A stretch of DNA of 64,000 bases from Micromonospora chaiyaphumensis (GTDB lineage Bacteria > Actinomycetota > Actinomycetes > Mycobacteriales > Micromonosporaceae): NCBI RefSeq assembly GCF_900091435.1, contig NZ_FMCS01000006.1, positions 62,001 through 126,000 of the forward strand. The letters run 5' to 3'. The notes beneath the pieces were generated by a model. It made no database searches. It was not told the origin of the DNA and was given only the letters and a program-made list of their open reading frames with translations. Positions 9,199-17,335 of this stretch are shown here, in pieces (position 1 is the first letter of the stretch; every line of letters begins with the position of its first letter). A program made the translations under genes and the position numbers.

Positions 9199-9714
9199 AT
9201 GGGACAGGGGATGGCCGATCCGGATGAGGTCCGGCAGGAATTCGACCGCTTCTCCCTCCGCAGCACCCTCTTCGCCCCCGCCTCGGCCGAACGGGCGTAC
9301 GCCGTGTTCACGGGGTCGCTGACCGACTGGTGGGTGCGCGAATACACCTGGTCGGGGCCGGAGGCGCTGGCCGAGCTCGGCATCGAGCCCCGGGCCGGCG
9401 GCATGCTCTACGAGATCGGCCCGTACGGGTTCCGTGGCGACTGGGGCCGGGTGCTGACCTGGGATCCGCCCCGGCGGCTGGTCTTCACCTGGCAGCTCGG
9501 ACCGGACCGGGTGCCGGTGCCGGACCCGGCGCGGGCCAGCGAGGTCGAGGTCATCTTCGAGCCCGAGGGGCCGGAGCTGACCCGGGTCGACGTCGAGCAC
9601 CGCTACTTCGACCGGCACGGCGACGCCGCCGAGGGCTACCGCAAGGCGCTCACGGCCGGCTGGCACGAACTCCTCTGCCGCTACCTGGCCACGGTCGCCC
9701 GCACCACCGACTGA
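9199..9714 (+). CDS. SRPBCC (AHSA1/START-like) domain protein
   Basis: A 171-residue protein of the Bet v1-like SRPBCC fold. Family features are the first strand STLFAPASAERAYAVFTGSL, then DWWVREYTWSG, EIGPYGFRGDWGRVLTWDPP, RLVFTWQLG, and the final helix GYRKALTAGWHELLCRYLA. Such proteins bind small hydrophobic ligands or act as Hsp90 co-chaperone-like or stress proteins; the ligand is unknown. ATG at 9199 is used, but ATG at 9211, just after GGGACAGGGG, is an equally good start. Confidence 0.82.
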   Translation: MGQGMADPDEVRQEFDRFSLRSTLFAPASAERAYAVFTGSLTDWWVREYTWSGPEALAELGIEPRAGGMLYEIGPYGFRGDWGRVLTWDPPRRLVFTWQLGPDRVPVPDPARASEVEVIFEPEGPELTRVDVEHRYFDRHGDAAEGYRKALTAGWHELLCRYLATVARTTD

Positions 9715-9726
9715 CCGGCGGGCGGG

Positions 9727-10434
9727 TCAGCCGCCGATGCCCCTCGCCCTCGCAGCGGCGCCGGTCACGCCGGTGCCGCCGAGGTCGGCCCGGCGGCCCG
9801 CGGCCGCACCCGGACCGAAGCCACTGCCCGCGAGCCGGCGGCGCGGGGCGGTACACAGCCGCGGGTACACCTCGGCGAGCCGCCGCTGGACCCGGTCGGA
9901 GCGGTCGGCGAGCACCAGCGCCACCGAGGGCGCCCCGGACTCGGCCACCGCGCCCGCCTCGGCCGTCCGCAGCCGCTCGGCGACCACGTGCGCGAAGCCG
10001 GCCAGCCAGGTGCGCCGGAAGGCGGCCGGATGCTCCCCGGCCGGTACGGCGGTGCCGGCCAGCCCGTGCGCGGCCTGCACGAGCAGCGAGGTGAAGAGCA
10101 GCTCGACCCGTTCGAGGTCACTGGCGAAGCCGAACAGGTGCAGGTCGAAGCCGCTGCCCCGCTGGCGGCGTACGCAGCGGCAGCGCAGGGGGTCGGCGAC
10201 CGCCGCGAGCAGGCCGGCCTTGTCCCGGGCGTACGGGGCGACCACCTCGACCACCCGGTCACCGACCGGGTCGGTGGCCGGCTCACGGGCGGCGAGCAGC
10301 GCCCGGTCGACGCCGTAGCGGGCGATCAGCTCGGTGGCCTTGGCCATGAAGGCGGCCGACTCGGCGGGCGTGCAGGCCGGGTCCTCGGCCTGGGCGAGCA
10401 GCTTGCGGACCTTGCTCAGCATCGCCTCGGACAT
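9727..10434 (-). CDS. DUF2786 domain protein
   Basis: A 235-residue protein that opens with the DUF2786 signature: MLSKVRKLLAQAEDPACTPA followed by ESAAFMAKATELIARYGVD. The middle part (LERVELLFTSLLVQAAHGLA, RRTWLAGFAHVVAERLR) is shared by actinobacterial DUF2786 proteins. The last ~35 residues are Gly/Ala/Arg-rich and disordered. No function is established. It is followed upstream on the same strand by a small gene of unknown function, 13 bp away from this start. Confidence 0.8.
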   Translation of the reverse strand: MSEAMLSKVRKLLAQAEDPACTPAESAAFMAKATELIARYGVDRALLAAREPATDPVGDRVVEVVAPYARDKAGLLAAVADPLRCRCVRRQRGSGFDLHLFGFASDLERVELLFTSLLVQAAHGLAGTAVPAGEHPAAFRRTWLAGFAHVVAERLRTAEAGAVAESGAPSVALVLADRSDRVQRRLAEVYPRLCTAPRRRLAGSGFGPGAAAGRRADLGGTGVTGAAARARGIGG

Positions 10435-10446
10435 GCACCAGAGCTA

Positions 10447-10848
10447 TCACAGGCCGGTCGGCTCGACGCGGCTGCGCAGCGTCGCGACCGTCGAACCGGC
10501 CAGGGTGAGCAGGCAGTCGGGCAGCAGCCCGTCGGCCGCCGCGGCCCCGAACAACGCCTCGCCGGTGTCGGCGTCGTCGTTGGCGTACGCGCTGACGAAG
10601 CGGGCCACCCACCGGGTGTCGTAGTCGGCCTGGTCGATTCCGGGGAAGTCGAGCGCGGCGCCACCCGCGGGTGCGTCGTCGCCGACCATCGTGGCGGCCA
10701 GGCACCAGGCCACCCCGTACGCCCCGGCGAGCCCGGAGCGGTCCACGACGGCGTCGAAGGTGTCCACCACCCCGGGGCCGTCGCCGGCCAGCGCCGAGCG
10801 GAGCACGGCGGTCGCATCGTCCAGCGTCTGCTGTGCTTCGTCGGTCAC
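10447..10848 (-). CDS. hypothetical protein
   Basis: A mostly helical 133-residue protein (DEAQQTLDDATAVLRSALAG, TRWVARFVSAYANDDADTGE) with no recognised motif. The frame is open to 10950, but the upstream part is Arg/Pro-rich and poorly coding, so the GTG at 10848 (MTDEAQQTL) is preferred with moderate confidence. Its 3' end is 13 bp from the DUF2786 gene, so the two probably form an operon. Confidence 0.6.
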   Translation of the reverse strand: MTDEAQQTLDDATAVLRSALAGDGPGVVDTFDAVVDRSGLAGAYGVAWCLAATMVGDDAPAGGAALDFPGIDQADYDTRWVARFVSAYANDDADTGEALFGAAAADGLLPDCLLTLAGSTVATLRSRVEPTGL

Positions 10849-11014
10849 CTGCCGAACAGTAGTTCCGGGGGTCAAGCGGTGACCCCGGAACGGCTCGGCA
10901 ATCACACAGAGTGATACCGGCAGTCGGGGTGCCGACGGACGGACCTCCACGGTCCCGCTCTCCGCGCCGGCACGCTAAGGTGCGCAGCGGACCTTCGCCG
11001 GAGGAAGGACGACC

Positions 11015-12364
11015 ATGCTCAAATCTCGCGCGTCGCGTGCGGCCCTGTCCACGGCCTGCGCGGCGCTCCTGCTCGCCACCAGCGCCTGCGGGAGCGACAA
11101 GCCCGAAGAGGCCGCCGCCACCCAGGTGCGCCTCTACGGCACCGACGGCAACATGCAGAACTCGTACGTCGACGAACTGAAGGACCGCGCGGACCTTCTC
11201 AACGGCATGAAGGGCACCACCCCGCTCACGCCGCTGCCCGAGAGCTTCAAGGATCGGCTACGCACCGTAGACCCGAAGCTCAAGGATTACCTCTACTCGG
11301 CGGAAACCTACGACGCGATCGTGATAAGCGTGCTGGCCGCCCAGCTCGCTGGCACGACCGAGCCGCGCGAGATCGCCCAGCAGATCGTCGGCGTGACGAC
11401 CAGCGGCCAGCAGTGCGACGAGGTCGCCACCTGCCTCCAGCTGGCCCGTGCCGGCCAGGACATCGAGTACCGCGGGGTGTCGCTGACCCGGGCCGGGTTC
11501 ACCGACGTCGGCGAGCCGGCGGCCGCCAGCTACGCGACGCTGCACTTCGGCGACCGGCAGCTCGACGACGGCAAGACCGAGTTCGTCGGCGCCGGTGACG
11601 AGTCGGGGGCGAGCACCAAGGCACCGCCGAAGGGCAAGAAGTCGCGTCCGGCCAAGTCCTACAAGGAGGACGGCTCCCCGCTGGTGCTCGGTGGGCTGCT
11701 GCCGAAGACCGGTGACCTGGCCCTGGCGTACCCGCCGATGGCGGCCGGCGCGGCGCTGGCGATCCGGGAGATCAACGCGGCGGGCGGCGCGCTCGGCGAG
11801 CCGGTGGTCTGGAACGAGGGCGACGACGGCACGGACCCGAAGGTGGCGAAGGCGACGGTGGCCTCGCACGTCCAGCAGGGCGCGCACGTCATCATCGGTG
11901 CCGGTGCCTCGGGCATCTCCCGGGCCGTGCTGCCCGACGTGGTGGCCGCCGGCCGGATCCTCTTCTCCCCGTCGAACACCGACGCCGGGCTGAGCACGGT
12001 GGACGACAAGGGCCTCTACTTCCGCACGGCGCCGCCGGACGGCCTCCAGGGCCGGGCGCTGGCCGACGTGATAATGCGCGACGGACCGCACAAGATCGCG
12101 ATCGTCGCCCGTAAGGACTCCTACGGCGAGGGCCTCCAGGAGAACGTCCGCTCCGAGCTGGAGCGGGCGGGCATGGGCGCCGACAAGGTGAAGCTGCTGT
12201 CGTACGTGCCCCCGGAGGGCGCGTCGGCGCCGCCGGTGGACTTCTCGGCGGGTGCCAAGGAGATCAAGGACTACGGGGCGGACGCCGTGCTGGTGATCGG
12301 CTTCGGCGAGTCGGCGCGCGTGATCACCGCGCTGGCGGACGCCGGGGTGCAGATCCGGCACTGA
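11015..12364 (+). CDS. branched-chain amino-acid type ABC substrate-binding lipoprotein, circularly permuted
   Basis: A 449-residue lipoprotein: signal peptide with lipobox TSAC (Cys25) and a short acidic spacer to residue 36. Residues 37-192 (QVRLYGTDGN, FKDRLRTVDPKLKDYLYSAE, TYDAIVISVLAAQLAGTTEP, DIEYRGVSLTRAGF) match what is normally the C-terminal third of a Leu/Ile/Val-binding type I periplasmic protein. A Lys/Pro-rich linker (193-216) follows. Residues 217-449 (PLVLGGLLPKTGDLALAYPP, AGAALAIREINAAGG, then VIIGAGASGISRAVLPDVV) match the normal N-terminal lobe and end at DAGVQIRH, exactly where the family continues into a LYGTDGN-like stretch. The order is therefore swapped, but the fold can still be complete. 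No permease or ATPase gene is adjacent, so transport by this system is unproven. Confidence 0.88.
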   Translation: MLKSRASRAALSTACAALLLATSACGSDKPEEAAATQVRLYGTDGNMQNSYVDELKDRADLLNGMKGTTPLTPLPESFKDRLRTVDPKLKDYLYSAETYDAIVISVLAAQLAGTTEPREIAQQIVGVTTSGQQCDEVATCLQLARAGQDIEYRGVSLTRAGFTDVGEPAAASYATLHFGDRQLDDGKTEFVGAGDESGASTKAPPKGKKSRPAKSYKEDGSPLVLGGLLPKTGDLALAYPPMAAGAALAIREINAAGGALGEPVVWNEGDDGTDPKVAKATVASHVQQGAHVIIGAGASGISRAVLPDVVAAGRILFSPSNTDAGLSTVDDKGLYFRTAPPDGLQGRALADVIMRDGPHKIAIVARKDSYGEGLQENVRSELERAGMGADKVKLLSYVPPEGASAPPVDFSAGAKEIKDYGADAVLVIGFGESARVITALADAGVQIRH

Positions 12365-12368
12365 GACG

Positions 12369-12411
12369 ACGACGAGGGCCGCACCGGGCGAACCGGTGCG
12401 GCCCTCGTCGT
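12369..12411. terminator. bidirectional hairpin terminator
   Basis: A perfect 19-bp stem (12369-12387 with 12393-12411) around the loop GCGAA lies five bases after the stop of the substrate-binding protein and nine bases beyond the stop of the convergent enoyl-CoA hydratase gene. It has no T-tract on either side, as is common in high-GC actinomycetes. Confidence 0.9.
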
Positions 12412-12419
12412 GTCCGCGG

Positions 12420-13163
12420 TCAGCGGGAGCGGCGCCGCTCCAGGAACTCGGTCATCCGCCGGTGCTTCTCCTCGTCCTCGAAGAGCACCGCCTGGCTGAG
12501 CAGGTCGAGCTGCGGGTGCGCGGCGGCCGGCGCGTCCACGGCCAGCTTGGTCAGCCGCAGCGCCAGCGCCGAACCCTTGGCCATCTCGTCGAGCAGGCCG
12601 TGCGCGGTGGGCAGCAGCTCCGCCGGCTCGGCCACCACCCGGTTGACCAGCCCGATCCGCAGCGCCTCGTCGGCGTCCACCCGCCGGCCGGTGAACAGCA
12701 GCTCCTTGGCCCGGGCCTCCCCGACCAGCGCGGGCAGCCGGTAGGTCGCGCCGGCGCCGGCCAGGATGCCAAGCCGCACCTCGGGCTGGCCGAACACCGC
12801 GCGCGCCGTGCACACCCGCAGATCGCAGGCGTACGCCAGTTCGGCGCCGCCGCCCAGCGCCGGGCCGTCCACGGCCGCCACGGTGGGCATCGGCAGCGCC
12901 CGGATCCGGGCGAACGCGGCCTGGTTGATGGCGGCCAGCGCGTCCAGCCGGCCGCGCTCGCGGAGCTGGGCGATGTCCGCACCGCCGGCGAAGATGCCGT
13001 CCGTCCCGCCGGTGAGCAGCAGCAGCCGGGGCCGTGCCTCCAGCTCCGCGCAGACGGCGTGCAGCTCGCCGATCAGGTCGGCGTCGATCGCGTTGCGCTT
13101 CTCCGGCCGGTCCAGGGTGACCACGAACCGGTCCGGCAGCTCCTCGATCCGCAGTCCGCTCAC
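12420..13163 (-). CDS. enoyl-CoA hydratase/isomerase family protein
   Basis: A 247-residue crotonase-fold enzyme. Visible are LDRPEKRNAIDADLI at the N-terminus, the first oxyanion-hole segment FAGGADIAQL, the second one AAVDGPALGGGAELAYACDL, and FGQPEVRLGILAGAGATYRL. The Glu expected in the GGAEL stretch is present, and a second catalytic Glu may be the one in QPEVRLG. It lies 52 bp downstream of a 3-hydroxyacyl-CoA dehydrogenase on the same strand, so the pair would carry out hydration and oxidation steps of beta-oxidation. The chain-length preference is not predictable. Confidence 0.92.
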   Translation of the reverse strand: MSGLRIEELPDRFVVTLDRPEKRNAIDADLIGELHAVCAELEARPRLLLLTGGTDGIFAGGADIAQLRERGRLDALAAINQAAFARIRALPMPTVAAVDGPALGGGAELAYACDLRVCTARAVFGQPEVRLGILAGAGATYRLPALVGEARAKELLFTGRRVDADEALRIGLVNRVVAEPAELLPTAHGLLDEMAKGSALALRLTKLAVDAPAAAHPQLDLLSQAVLFEDEEKHRRMTEFLERRRSR

Positions 13164-13215
13164 TGTGCCCGCCTTTCGTTCGCGACTGCGGGGCTCGCAA
13201 GCTCACTCCTCGCGC

Positions 13216-14073
13216 TCACTGCTTGACCCCGCTTCTCCAGGTGTAGAAGCCCTGCCCCGACTTCTTGCCCAGCCGGCCGGCGGCCACCATCTCCTCCAGC
13301 AGCGGGGGCGGCGCGAACCGGTCCCCGTACGCGGCCTGGAGGGTGCGGGCGATGTCGAGCCGGACGTCCAGCCCGACCAGGTCGGTCAACTCCAGGGGGC
13401 CGACCGGGTGCCGGTAGCCCAGCACCATGGCCTTGTCGATGTCGGCGGGGCTGGCCACCCCGTCGGCGACCATCCGGATCGCCTCCAGGCCGAGGGTCAC
13501 GCCGAGCCGCGAGGTGGCGAAGCCGGGCAGGTCGCGTACCACGACGGGGTCCTTGCCCAGCCGGCTGGCGAGCGCGACGGCCGCCTCGGTGGTCTCGGGC
13601 GCGGTGGCCGGGCCGACCACGACCTCGAGCAGTGCCATCGCCCAGACCGGGTTGAAGAAGTGCAGACCGAGGAAGTCGGCCGGCCGCTCCAGCCCCTCGG
13701 CCAGCTCGGCGATCGGGATGCTGGACGTGTTGCTGCCGAGCAGGACGGGCCGGCGGCCCTCCGCGTCACGCAGCACGGCCCGCTTGAGGTCGAGCCGCTC
13801 GGGGACCGCCTCCACGATCACGTCGGGGCCCTCGGCCACCTCGGCGAGCCCGGCCCGCAGGGTGACCCGCTCGCGGTTCGCCGTCGCCGCCTCGGCGGTC
13901 AGCTTGCCGCGCTGCACGCCGCGGTCCCACAGCTCGCCGAGCCGCCGTACCGCGTCCGCGCCGCGCGCCGCGTCCACCTCGACCAGCTCGACCGCGTAGC
14001 CGGCCCCGGCCGCCACGTACGCAATGCCGAGGCCCATGGTGCCGGCCCCGACGACCACAAAACGACCACTCAT
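13216..14073 (-). CDS. 3-hydroxyacyl-CoA (3-hydroxybutyryl-CoA) dehydrogenase
   Basis: A 285-residue NAD-dependent dehydrogenase. The Rossmann motif VVVGAGTMGLGIAYVAAGAG is at residues 6-25, the second strand ends in ELVEVD, and the catalytic region reads LLGSNTSSIPI, FLGLHFFNPV (catalytic His) and DLPGFATSRLG. The C-terminal helical domain contains GYRHPVGPLELTDLVGLDV and ends with GRLGKKSGQGFYTW, both typical. It oxidises 3-hydroxyacyl-CoA to 3-ketoacyl-CoA and is paired with the enoyl-CoA hydratase gene downstream. Confidence 0.93.
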   Translation of the reverse strand: MSGRFVVVGAGTMGLGIAYVAAGAGYAVELVEVDAARGADAVRRLGELWDRGVQRGKLTAEAATANRERVTLRAGLAEVAEGPDVIVEAVPERLDLKRAVLRDAEGRRPVLLGSNTSSIPIAELAEGLERPADFLGLHFFNPVWAMALLEVVVGPATAPETTEAAVALASRLGKDPVVVRDLPGFATSRLGVTLGLEAIRMVADGVASPADIDKAMVLGYRHPVGPLELTDLVGLDVRLDIARTLQAAYGDRFAPPPLLEEMVAAGRLGKKSGQGFYTWRSGVKQ

Positions 14074-14234
14074 CGATGTCCCTCCGCCGCGGCCGGTGAC
14101 GGGCGGGGTCTCCGCCGCGCCGGACCGTCCGCTGGTTCCTGGATGCGACCCTATGCAGGGCCGGGACCGGGGGCATGCGTGGGGGCGCGCCGGATCGGGT
14201 ACAGACGGCCGTCAACGCCGAGGGAAGGATCGAG

Positions 14235-14522
14235 ATGAGCCAGGCACCGGAGAGCGCGGAGAGCACCGAGACCGTGGAGACCCGCGGCGACGAGCGGGTG
14301 GACCTGCTCCGCGCGGACACCAACAACGACGGGAAGACCGACGTCTGGGTGGTGGACACCGACGGCGACGGCAAGGCCGACCTGTTCCAGTTCGACACCG
14401 ACGGCGACGGCAAGGTGGACATCACCATGGTCGACATCGACGAGGACGGCACCCCGGACGAGGTGGTCGACGGCGACGGCGGCCTGCCTCCGGAGCAGAC
14501 CACCCCCACCGTGCAGGTCTGA
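14235..14522 (+). CDS. small acidic protein with 13-residue Asp-rich calcium-motif repeats
   Basis: A 95-residue, very acidic protein. After a Glu/Ser/Thr-rich start come four tandem 13-residue units: DTNNDGKTDVWVV, DTDGDGKADLFQF, DTDGDGKVDITMV and DIDEDGTPDEVV. Each carries the D-x-D/N-x-D-G-x-x-D spacing of calcium-binding loops in EF-hand, dockerin and thrombospondin-3 repeats. There is no signal peptide. ATG at 14235 follows GGGAAGGATC. It probably binds divalent cations; the cellular role is unknown. Confidence 0.75.
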   Translation: MSQAPESAESTETVETRGDERVDLLRADTNNDGKTDVWVVDTDGDGKADLFQFDTDGDGKVDITMVDIDEDGTPDEVVDGDGGLPPEQTTPTVQV

Positions 14523-14559
14523 CGCCGACGCCGGCGGGTGCCTCCGGTGCCCGCCGGCC

Positions 14560-15336
14560 TCAGGCCAGTCGGAGCGTCGCCAGGTAGTACGGGTGGTCGC
14601 GGTCGTCCACGTCGGCCAGTCGCCAGGGCGAGCCGTGGACCAGCTCGGCGAACTCCTCGACCGAGCACACCAGATAGTCGAACCACTCGGTGCCGAGCAG
14701 CCGGTAGCGCAGCCGCAGCCGGAGCTGCCCGCCGAGCCGCCCCCGCCGCCGGTTCAGCTCGTGGTAGCCGGTGTGCACCGGGTCGGTGGTGCCGTACGGG
14801 TCGGTGCCGTGCGCGATGATCTGCGCGCCGGGGCGGGCCAGCGCGGCGAGCGCGGCCAGCAGCGCGGGGGCCCGCTCCCGCCCCTCGAACAGCCCCAGGT
14901 TGTTGCCGAGCAGCAGGAACGTGTCGTAGCGCCGGCCGTCGGCGACGTGCTCGTCCACGGTGCCGAGCACCAGGTCCCGTACGCCCCGGTGCCGGCTGAC
15001 CCGCAGCGCCCCTTCCGAGGTGTCCAGCCCGGTGACCGGCACGTTGCGTTCCTGGAGGTGCAGCGCGATCCGGCCGGCCCCGACGCCGATGTCCAGCACC
15101 TGCCCGTGCACCTGGTCCACGGCCCGGTGGTCGTACGGCTGCCAGCGCTCCGGCGGGTCCAGGTAGTGCTCGGCGGGTGCGCCGTTGACCAGCCCGTCGT
15201 CGCGCTCGATGATCTCGATGACCGGCCGGGGCAGCCGCCCGCCGACCATCGGCCGGGGCCCGATCCCGGTGCTGACCGCGTACGCGTCGCGGATCATCTC
15301 ACCGAACACGTCGCCGATTCTGGGTTCCCCGGTCAC
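14560..15336 (-). CDS. class I SAM-dependent methyltransferase
   Basis: A 258-residue protein with the SAM-binding motif I GQVLDIGVGAGRIALHLQ near residue 80, the acidic strand-2 end VTGLDTSEGAL, and motif YDTFLLLGNNLGLFEGRE in the position of motif IV. The C-terminal half has the long basic strand RLRLRYRLLGTEWFDYLVCS seen in small-molecule methyltransferases. The substrate is unknown. It is divergent from the F420/PPOX gene. Confidence 0.85.
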   Translation of the reverse strand: MTGEPRIGDVFGEMIRDAYAVSTGIGPRPMVGGRLPRPVIEIIERDDGLVNGAPAEHYLDPPERWQPYDHRAVDQVHGQVLDIGVGAGRIALHLQERNVPVTGLDTSEGALRVSRHRGVRDLVLGTVDEHVADGRRYDTFLLLGNNLGLFEGRERAPALLAALAALARPGAQIIAHGTDPYGTTDPVHTGYHELNRRRGRLGGQLRLRLRYRLLGTEWFDYLVCSVEEFAELVHGSPWRLADVDDRDHPYYLATLRLA

Positions 15337-15389
15337 GGCGTCACGCTATCCGGGCTCGGCCCGGCTGTCGCGGCCGTATCCTGAGCGGC

Positions 15390-15767
15390 GTGACAGACCT
15401 GGACCGCCTGGCGGCGGAGAAGTACGTGCTGCTCACCACGTTCCGGAAGGACGGGCGGGCGGTGCCGACTCCGGTGTGGGCGGTACGCGACGGCGAGGCG
15501 CTGGCGGTGTGGACGGTGTCGGACTCCGGCAAGGTGAAGCGGATCCGGCGCGACGGCCGGGTCACGGTGGCGCCCTGTGACGTGCGCGGCCGGCCGCACG
15601 GCGAGGCGGTGCCGGGGCACGCGACGATCAGCGGCCCGGAGTCGACCCGGCGGATCCGGGGCCTGCTCAAGCAGAAGTACCGCCTGATCGGCCGGCTGAG
15701 CCTGCTGGGCAGCCGGCTGCGCCGGGGTGAGGCCGGCACGGTGGGCCTGCGCATCGTGCTCGACTGA
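15390..15767 (+). CDS. PPOX-class F420-dependent oxidoreductase family protein
   Basis: A 125-residue split-barrel flavin/F420-binding protein. LAAEKYVLLTTFRKDGRAVP, followed by TPVWAVRDGEALAVWTVSDS, is the usual family opening; KVKRIRRDGRVTVAPCDVRG and the final GLLKQKYRLIGRL are also characteristic. Members bind F420 or FMN and reduce small substrates; the substrate here is unknown. Start is GTG. Confidence 0.85.
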   Translation: MTDLDRLAAEKYVLLTTFRKDGRAVPTPVWAVRDGEALAVWTVSDSGKVKRIRRDGRVTVAPCDVRGRPHGEAVPGHATISGPESTRRIRGLLKQKYRLIGRLSLLGSRLRRGEAGTVGLRIVLD

Positions 15768-15856
15768 GCCGGCCCCGGAAACGATTGAGGGCGGTGGATC
15801 GTCGCTGTCGCGACGTCCCCCGCCCCTGATCGGAACGCCTGAGAAACGTCCGGGTC

Positions 15857-16066
15857 TCAGTCTCCCTGACGCTGCTGGGGAATCTGCCCCTGCAGCAGGG
15901 CCCGAACCTCCGACTCGCGGTAGCGGCGGTGGCCGCCCAGGGTCCGGATGGCGCTGAGCTTGCCAGCCTTGGCCCACCGGGTCACCGTCTTCGGGTCGAC
16001 ACGGAACATCGACGCCACCTCGGCCGGTGTGAGTAGCGGCTCTGGTTCGTGCGTTCGCGATGCCAT
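15857..16066 (-). CDS. bldC: BldC, MerR-like developmental regulator
   Basis: A 69-residue single-domain DNA-binding protein, nearly identical in its core to Streptomyces BldC: LLTPAEVASMFRVDPKTVTR (11-30), WAKAGKLSAIRTLGGHRRYR (31-50), ESEVRALLQG. BldC binds as head-to-tail oligomers to direct repeats and holds back early development in Streptomyces. ATG at 16066 has GGAG upstream on the minus strand; the longer frame to 16129 is rejected. About 250 bp of non-coding DNA lie upstream, long enough for complex control. Confidence 0.94.
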   Translation of the reverse strand: MASRTHEPEPLLTPAEVASMFRVDPKTVTRWAKAGKLSAIRTLGGHRRYRESEVRALLQGQIPQQRQGD

Positions 16067-16322
16067 CGGGGTCACTCCTCCACATGTATAGACATCGGCC
16101 GGGGTCCCGCCGGCCGACGCGTCTCCCATGGTCCGGCTAGTCCCCGATGTCCGACATGGGCCGAACGGCTGAAGGTCCCTAGACGGACGGATGAACCATG
16201 CCCGATTTTTACGACTTTTATGCCGCAGAAACTACCTTAATGGGACTCATGATCACGGGTCGTGATGCGTCAACTACGAGACACTCTCGCATCGAGATGC
16301 CTCAACCCGGGCAAACCCGGCC

Positions 16323-17162
16323 CTAGTTGCAGCGCTCCAGCAGCTGCACGGCGCGCCACCGGGCGACCAGCTTGTCGTACGCCGCCGAGGCGTCCTCCGC
16401 CTCGCCCCGGGAGAGCCCGGCCAGCCCGGCCGCCACCAGCTCGGTCGAGTCGTCTGCGGCGAGGGTGTCGTCGGGCAGCAGCTGCACCAGGCCGCCGTAG
16501 TCCAGCTCCACCACGGAGCGGGGGTGGAACTCCTCCAGCCAGCGGGCGGCCTCCTCGACCGCCTCGGTGATCGGGGCCTCGCCGACCGACTTGCGCAGCA
16601 CCGACAGCGCCCGGGACGAGCGGCGGCGCGCCTTGGAAATCTCCGTCCGGTAGCGCAGCGCCCGCCGCTCCGGCTCGGTGACCAGGTGCCGCTCCTGCGG
16701 GTCGAAGAGCACGAACCAGCGCAGCGGCACCCCCCAGGTGGCGATCTGCTCGTGCACCCGGGGCACCCCGTGCTCCAGCACCCGCGCCCCGCTGCGCCAG
16801 TCCTCCACCACGGCCTTCGCCTGGCCGGCGAGGACCGGCGGGACGAACGCGTCGGCCAGCACCGAGGGCACCCCGTCCCGGGCGCTCAGCGCCGCCTCGG
16901 CGACCCGGATCCGCAGGTTCCAGGGGCAGACCAGCAGTGTGTCGTCGGCCTCCAGGACGTACGCCTCGTCGGGCAGGTCGGGCAGCCGGGTCCAGCCCGC
17001 GCCCAGCGCCTCGATCACCGCGGTGCGCTGCCGGACCGGCCCCTCCAGCGGGGCGACCGCCCGGCCCTCGCTGACGTAACGGCGCCAGTACGACTGGCGG
17101 TCGCGGTCGAAGGCGGTCAGCGGCTCGTACACGCGCAGGTATGAGGCGAAGAGCGACGGCAC
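16323..17162 (-). CDS. conserved actinobacterial protein, unknown function
   Basis: A 279-residue soluble protein with a smooth coding signature: LFASYLRVYEPLTAFDRDRQ at the start, WNLRIRVAEAALSARDGVPS, WGVPLRWFVLFDPQERHLVT, YRTEISKARRRSSRALSVLR and VEEAARWLEEFHPRSVVELD. I know this combination only as an uncharacterised actinobacterial protein that commonly lies near bldC and the valine/leucine dehydrogenase gene. No catalytic motif or membrane segment is apparent. The start at 17162 fits the family's MPSLFASYL opening. Confidence 0.75.
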   Translation of the reverse strand: MPSLFASYLRVYEPLTAFDRDRQSYWRRYVSEGRAVAPLEGPVRQRTAVIEALGAGWTRLPDLPDEAYVLEADDTLLVCPWNLRIRVAEAALSARDGVPSVLADAFVPPVLAGQAKAVVEDWRSGARVLEHGVPRVHEQIATWGVPLRWFVLFDPQERHLVTEPERRALRYRTEISKARRRSSRALSVLRKSVGEAPITEAVEEAARWLEEFHPRSVVELDYGGLVQLLPDDTLAADDSTELVAAGLAGLSRGEAEDASAAYDKLVARWRAVQLLERCN

Positions 17163-17335
17163 GGCGCGATCCTCCCACGAGACGGGACTAGTCCGCCGCC
17201 GCCGCCACGAGGCGCCGTGACGTGCGCGACAGTACGGCTGCGGCCGATATTAGGCTCAGCAGCACCGGCACCATCCCGCCGGCGTACCGACAGGTCCGCG
17301 CCCCACAAGGACGCACACCGACACAGGAGCCAGCC

